Below are positions 61,201-64,000 of a stretch of DNA of 64,000 nucleotides, one piece after another. Both the position numbers and the translations under genes were made by a program. The notes below the pieces were generated by a model. That model was not told the DNA's origin, did no database searches, and worked only from the letters and a program-made list of their open reading frames with translations. This DNA is from Neodiprion pinetum (Eukaryota > Arthropoda > Insecta > Hymenoptera > Diprionidae). Each line of letters opens with the position of its first letter. Positions within the stretch are counted from its first letter, which is position 1. The stretch is from positions 27,693,456-27,757,455 of the forward strand of contig NC_060233.1 of NCBI RefSeq assembly GCF_021155775.2. The letters run 5' to 3'.

Positions 61201-63889
61201 TTTTTATCATTACTTTTCTTTGACCACTGAATAACAAACCTCTAAACTCCATGTTTGGTATGATCACTTTTTCACATATACTTCCTAAAGTTGTCGGATT
61301 CTCAAACAAATACCTGTACTGTGCTCGATCGGCGACTGTGGCCAAAAATTGCAGAGCGTTAGATACCAGCTGCGAAAATGAGAAATTGCAATGTCTCGTT
61401 CATTTCTTTCAAAATTATGCTTAGTATGCGTAGCATAGAAATCATAATTCAATAAACAAAAAAATAAAAATTCTTTACCGAATCGAATTTTGGTTGTTGT
61501 CCAGTCGACGTAAGGAGATTCCAAATTGCGGTAACAAATTGGGGCAAGAACGGCTGGAATTCTTCGTCGTATTTCTGGGCATATAGACCGACATTGTCGC
61601 ACACCTGAGATTTCAACTGTTCAATTACTCCAGCCTCCTCGTCATCCTGTCAGTAAAACAAAAATGTTTTCCAAACGTTACAAATCGAAAATTATTATTA
61701 TTATTATTATTGTTGTTGTTGTTATTGTTATTATGACAACAGAGTAAAGGAATTGTCCCAAGGATTAGTGCCACACATTATACAGCAAAGGTTAATTACC
61801 GCTGTTTTCAACGCTGGAACATCTACAGTAAGCAGAATGTGGAAGTTGGTCATCCAAGCATTCATGTTGTCCTCAAAGTATTCAGGCAAGTCCTAGGCAA
61901 AGTAGAAAGTATCTTTTGTACCGAAATACATACATTTGATTGAATTCACTTCATGTAATTACTAATACATGACCATTCATTAATTTACCTATTTAGGCAC
62001 ATTGTTAACTCGTTACTTACCTGAAAATTCAAGGAATAAAATACTTTGCACAGAATGACCAGGGAGTTGTATATAATTTTCAAGGCTTCAATGTTGTTTG
62101 CATGTACTTGAGCAAGATTCATGGTTGCCTATCAAGAATAAAGTGGATATTAGTAAGAGTTTTAACTATTCAATTAATTCAGGTACATGAACTTTCTGAT
62201 TCTCTTAATTCATCCAATGTGATTTTGCAACGAATTCATTAATATTACATATGTAAGGAGCAAATTTTTACTTTATCGGTATACTTTTTTCTAGCTGAAT
62301 ATAAGAAAGCAGCCTATCACTATTACACAGAATAATGGAAACAAGGTCCTTACCAAAAAAAGATCGGTCAAGGGTTTGGCGAATTGGTCGAGTACTAATT
62401 TGATCTCAGTCCAAAGGCTCTGGCTCTTGAATTCGTATCTATATCTCTTGAATAGAGAGTGAGCGGTGTGAAGAACACCGTTTATAACATGGAAGTCACC
62501 GGTATTAAACTTTTCAACCATCTGATCTATGAGCTCTGGCCATTTCTCAGGGAAATCGTATCTACCAATGATGGAAACAGCATCCGATAACTGTTTCTGG
62601 ATTGACTCTGGCGAGTGAAGCATCAAGTTCATTATCAATCGCTTCACAGCTAGGCGATCTTGCATGTGTATGCGATCTCCGGTATCTTCATCCTTTATTG
62701 ATTGTAGAGGAAAAAAAGACAATCATACAATTTAAAATTAATGACACTTTTTTCATCGTTAAATTGCAAGAAAACGCCCTATTTTTATCCAAAAGGTTAC
62801 AGTTATTCTTTAGCAACAAGAAGTGACAACCTCCTTTCAAAATACAAAAATTCACATTGGGGTACACAATCATGGACTACAAATTTAGTATCGCATAACA
62901 ATCATGATTAAACTTTCAGTTTTGATTTACAAGGTTTAGATAGACAAGGATATAAATCTTTGCAGACGATAAAAAAAAAAATTTAATGATTCTCAATATT
63001 CCAAGAAAGTAAAAACCCTAAAACGTTTGTAGAACTTTACTAGATACACGTTACTTTATTACTTTTGCACCGTATTGACTTCAGGTTCAAAATAAATATT
63101 TGCAATCGCAAGTCACTGCAGTTTCAGTTTGAGTTAAAAAAAATGCAGATCATTCAAGTAACTTAGAAACGAACCAAAGAGTGGGATCTTCAAAAAAGCA
63201 TTTCACTTTTTAAGTATGCTAGACACTATTCGACTCCAACTCAAATTCAAATTTTTCATTGTCTCGGAATATATCATATGACACAATTTCGACAAGAGAG
63301 ATATCTTCACTCAAACCTAAAATATCGAGCCTAATTAAAATCAATTGCTATCGAAGTTGAATAACAGTATATTTTCATCGATAGTGTTGGAAAGACCCAG
63401 AAATTTCTTGATATTTTTAAAAAATGAAAAGCTACTGGCGTTCAAGAAGCAAAGTGAATGCCAAAAATGTAAATTCATGTCAGTATCGAGACTTTTAAGA
63501 GCCTGTTATCAAAGATTTCTGATTCAAAGAGGAACGCCAACCTGAGATAAACTGAGTGACTCCATTGCATAGCATGACCTGTAAACATTATTTGTTATGT
63601 ATCAGTTTCAGAAACCTCTACAACTGGAGAACGGAAGAGAAAAATATAGGGTTTGAAGGGAGCAAACTGGAATGAGATGTGTTTTAATGTCTCGCCAGTA
63701 TTCACAAAGCAAACGACTGCGATAAAATGTTAGATACACGTACGATTTTCCAGTTCCGTTTGATATAATTTTTAAATGTGACTGCGCCGGTGATCCTGAT
63801 GACCAGATCAACTTCAGCCTTGTCGATCAGATGAAGCAGTAGCAAGGGATAATTTTGGTTCACTTCGACCGATTCCAGAAATTTTTCAG
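58252..63889 (-). CDS. CSE1L: Exportin-2 / CAS (CSE1L orthologue), 5'-partial, 15 exons in window
   Basis: CSE1L is the importin-beta-family receptor that, with RanGTP, returns importin-alpha from nucleus to cytoplasm. Exons on the minus strand: 63889-63744, 62692-62354, 62128-62021, 61892-61800, 61646-61479, 61369-61240, 61164-61001, 60929-60740, 60649-60451, 60327-60067, 59913-59822, 59736-59433, 59255-59088, 58937-58627, 58397-58252. All junctions are GT-AG with matching phases, and 938 full codons precede TAA. The family protein is about 970 residues, so only about 30 N-terminal residues lie beyond the right edge. Visible hallmarks: VTFKNYIKRNW (importin-beta N-terminal domain), GDFHVINGVLHTAHSLFKRY, SICEKVIIPNMEFR, EEYIRRDIEGSDVDTRRRAA, GSEENEYAMKAVMR, RPHFNHYLFETLSLSI, LLGVFQKLISSKAND and LLFQRLTSSKTTKYVK. 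The HEAT-repeat solenoid is intact, with no frameshift. The exon at 62692 has a purine-rich acceptor (AATAAAG) but restores the expected length. Confidence 0.97.
61691..61735. repeat. (ATT)n/(GTT)n microsatellite in a CSE1L intron
   Basis: Seven ATT units followed by interrupted GTT/ATT units, within the intron between exons 61892-61800 and 61646-61479. Confidence 0.95.
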
Positions 63890-64000
63890 CTGCGTAAGAA
63901 AGAAAATAAAAGTCGTGTAAATAAATAAATTCGGAAGAACGAAGGAAGGAAAATGTGAATTACTCTGACTAAACGTACTTCAACTGGTAGAATTTGAGAA

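Noticed and set aside
1..64000. CRISPR arrays, prokaryotic operons, riboswitches
   Set aside because: The window is insect nuclear DNA; the only regular array is the 50-bp minisatellite, which has no spacer structure.

Overview
This is an A+T-rich, intron-rich insect nuclear DNA window. The evidence is a complete multi-exon gustatory receptor of the insect sugar-receptor clade, an importin-beta-family exportin split into short exons with small introns, eukaryotic tRNA genes with internal A and B boxes, and many transposon remnants. The style fits an insect such as a hymenopteran, but I cannot prove the order from sequence alone.

Layout. 1-4.3 kb: a decayed Mutator-like (MULE-type) transposase on the minus strand, interrupted by a roughly 0.4 kb insertion that carries a tRNA-like sequence. 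4.3-8.1 kb: A+T-rich DNA with no recognised gene. 8.16-8.72 kb: a GC/CpG-rich block with a TATA-containing promoter and an apparent ATG-free first exon on the minus strand; its coding exons were not found. 9-43 kb: mostly non-coding DNA, with two near-identical tRNA-Thr(UGU) genes (17284 and 23752), a CRE-containing inverted-repeat block near 18.2 kb, a hairpin at 28.0 kb, a possible coding exon at 29.0 kb, a TATA promoter plus short first exon on the plus strand at 30.7 kb, a fold-back element at 31.1 kb, and a cluster of homeodomain-like sites at 42.7 kb. Ten copies of one TA-flanked MITE family (complete length 428 bp) are scattered from 9 kb to 48.5 kb.

43.48-51.16 kb (minus strand): a complete 10-exon sugar-type gustatory receptor gene (481 aa), including a 24-nt in-frame microexon. 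53.55-54.05 kb: a 50-bp-period minisatellite. 58.25-63.89 kb (minus strand): CSE1L/CAS (exportin-2), 15 exons covering all but about the first 30 residues. Its 5' exon lies beyond the right edge of the window.

The genes do not form a pathway: CSE1L is a housekeeping nuclear export receptor and the Gr is a chemosensory receptor, both transcribed leftward. I found no clear new biological system. The most notable items are the MITE family and its deletion derivatives, the nested insertion with terminal direct repeats, the skippable Gr microexon, the fold-back elements, and two orphan promoter/first-exon signals.
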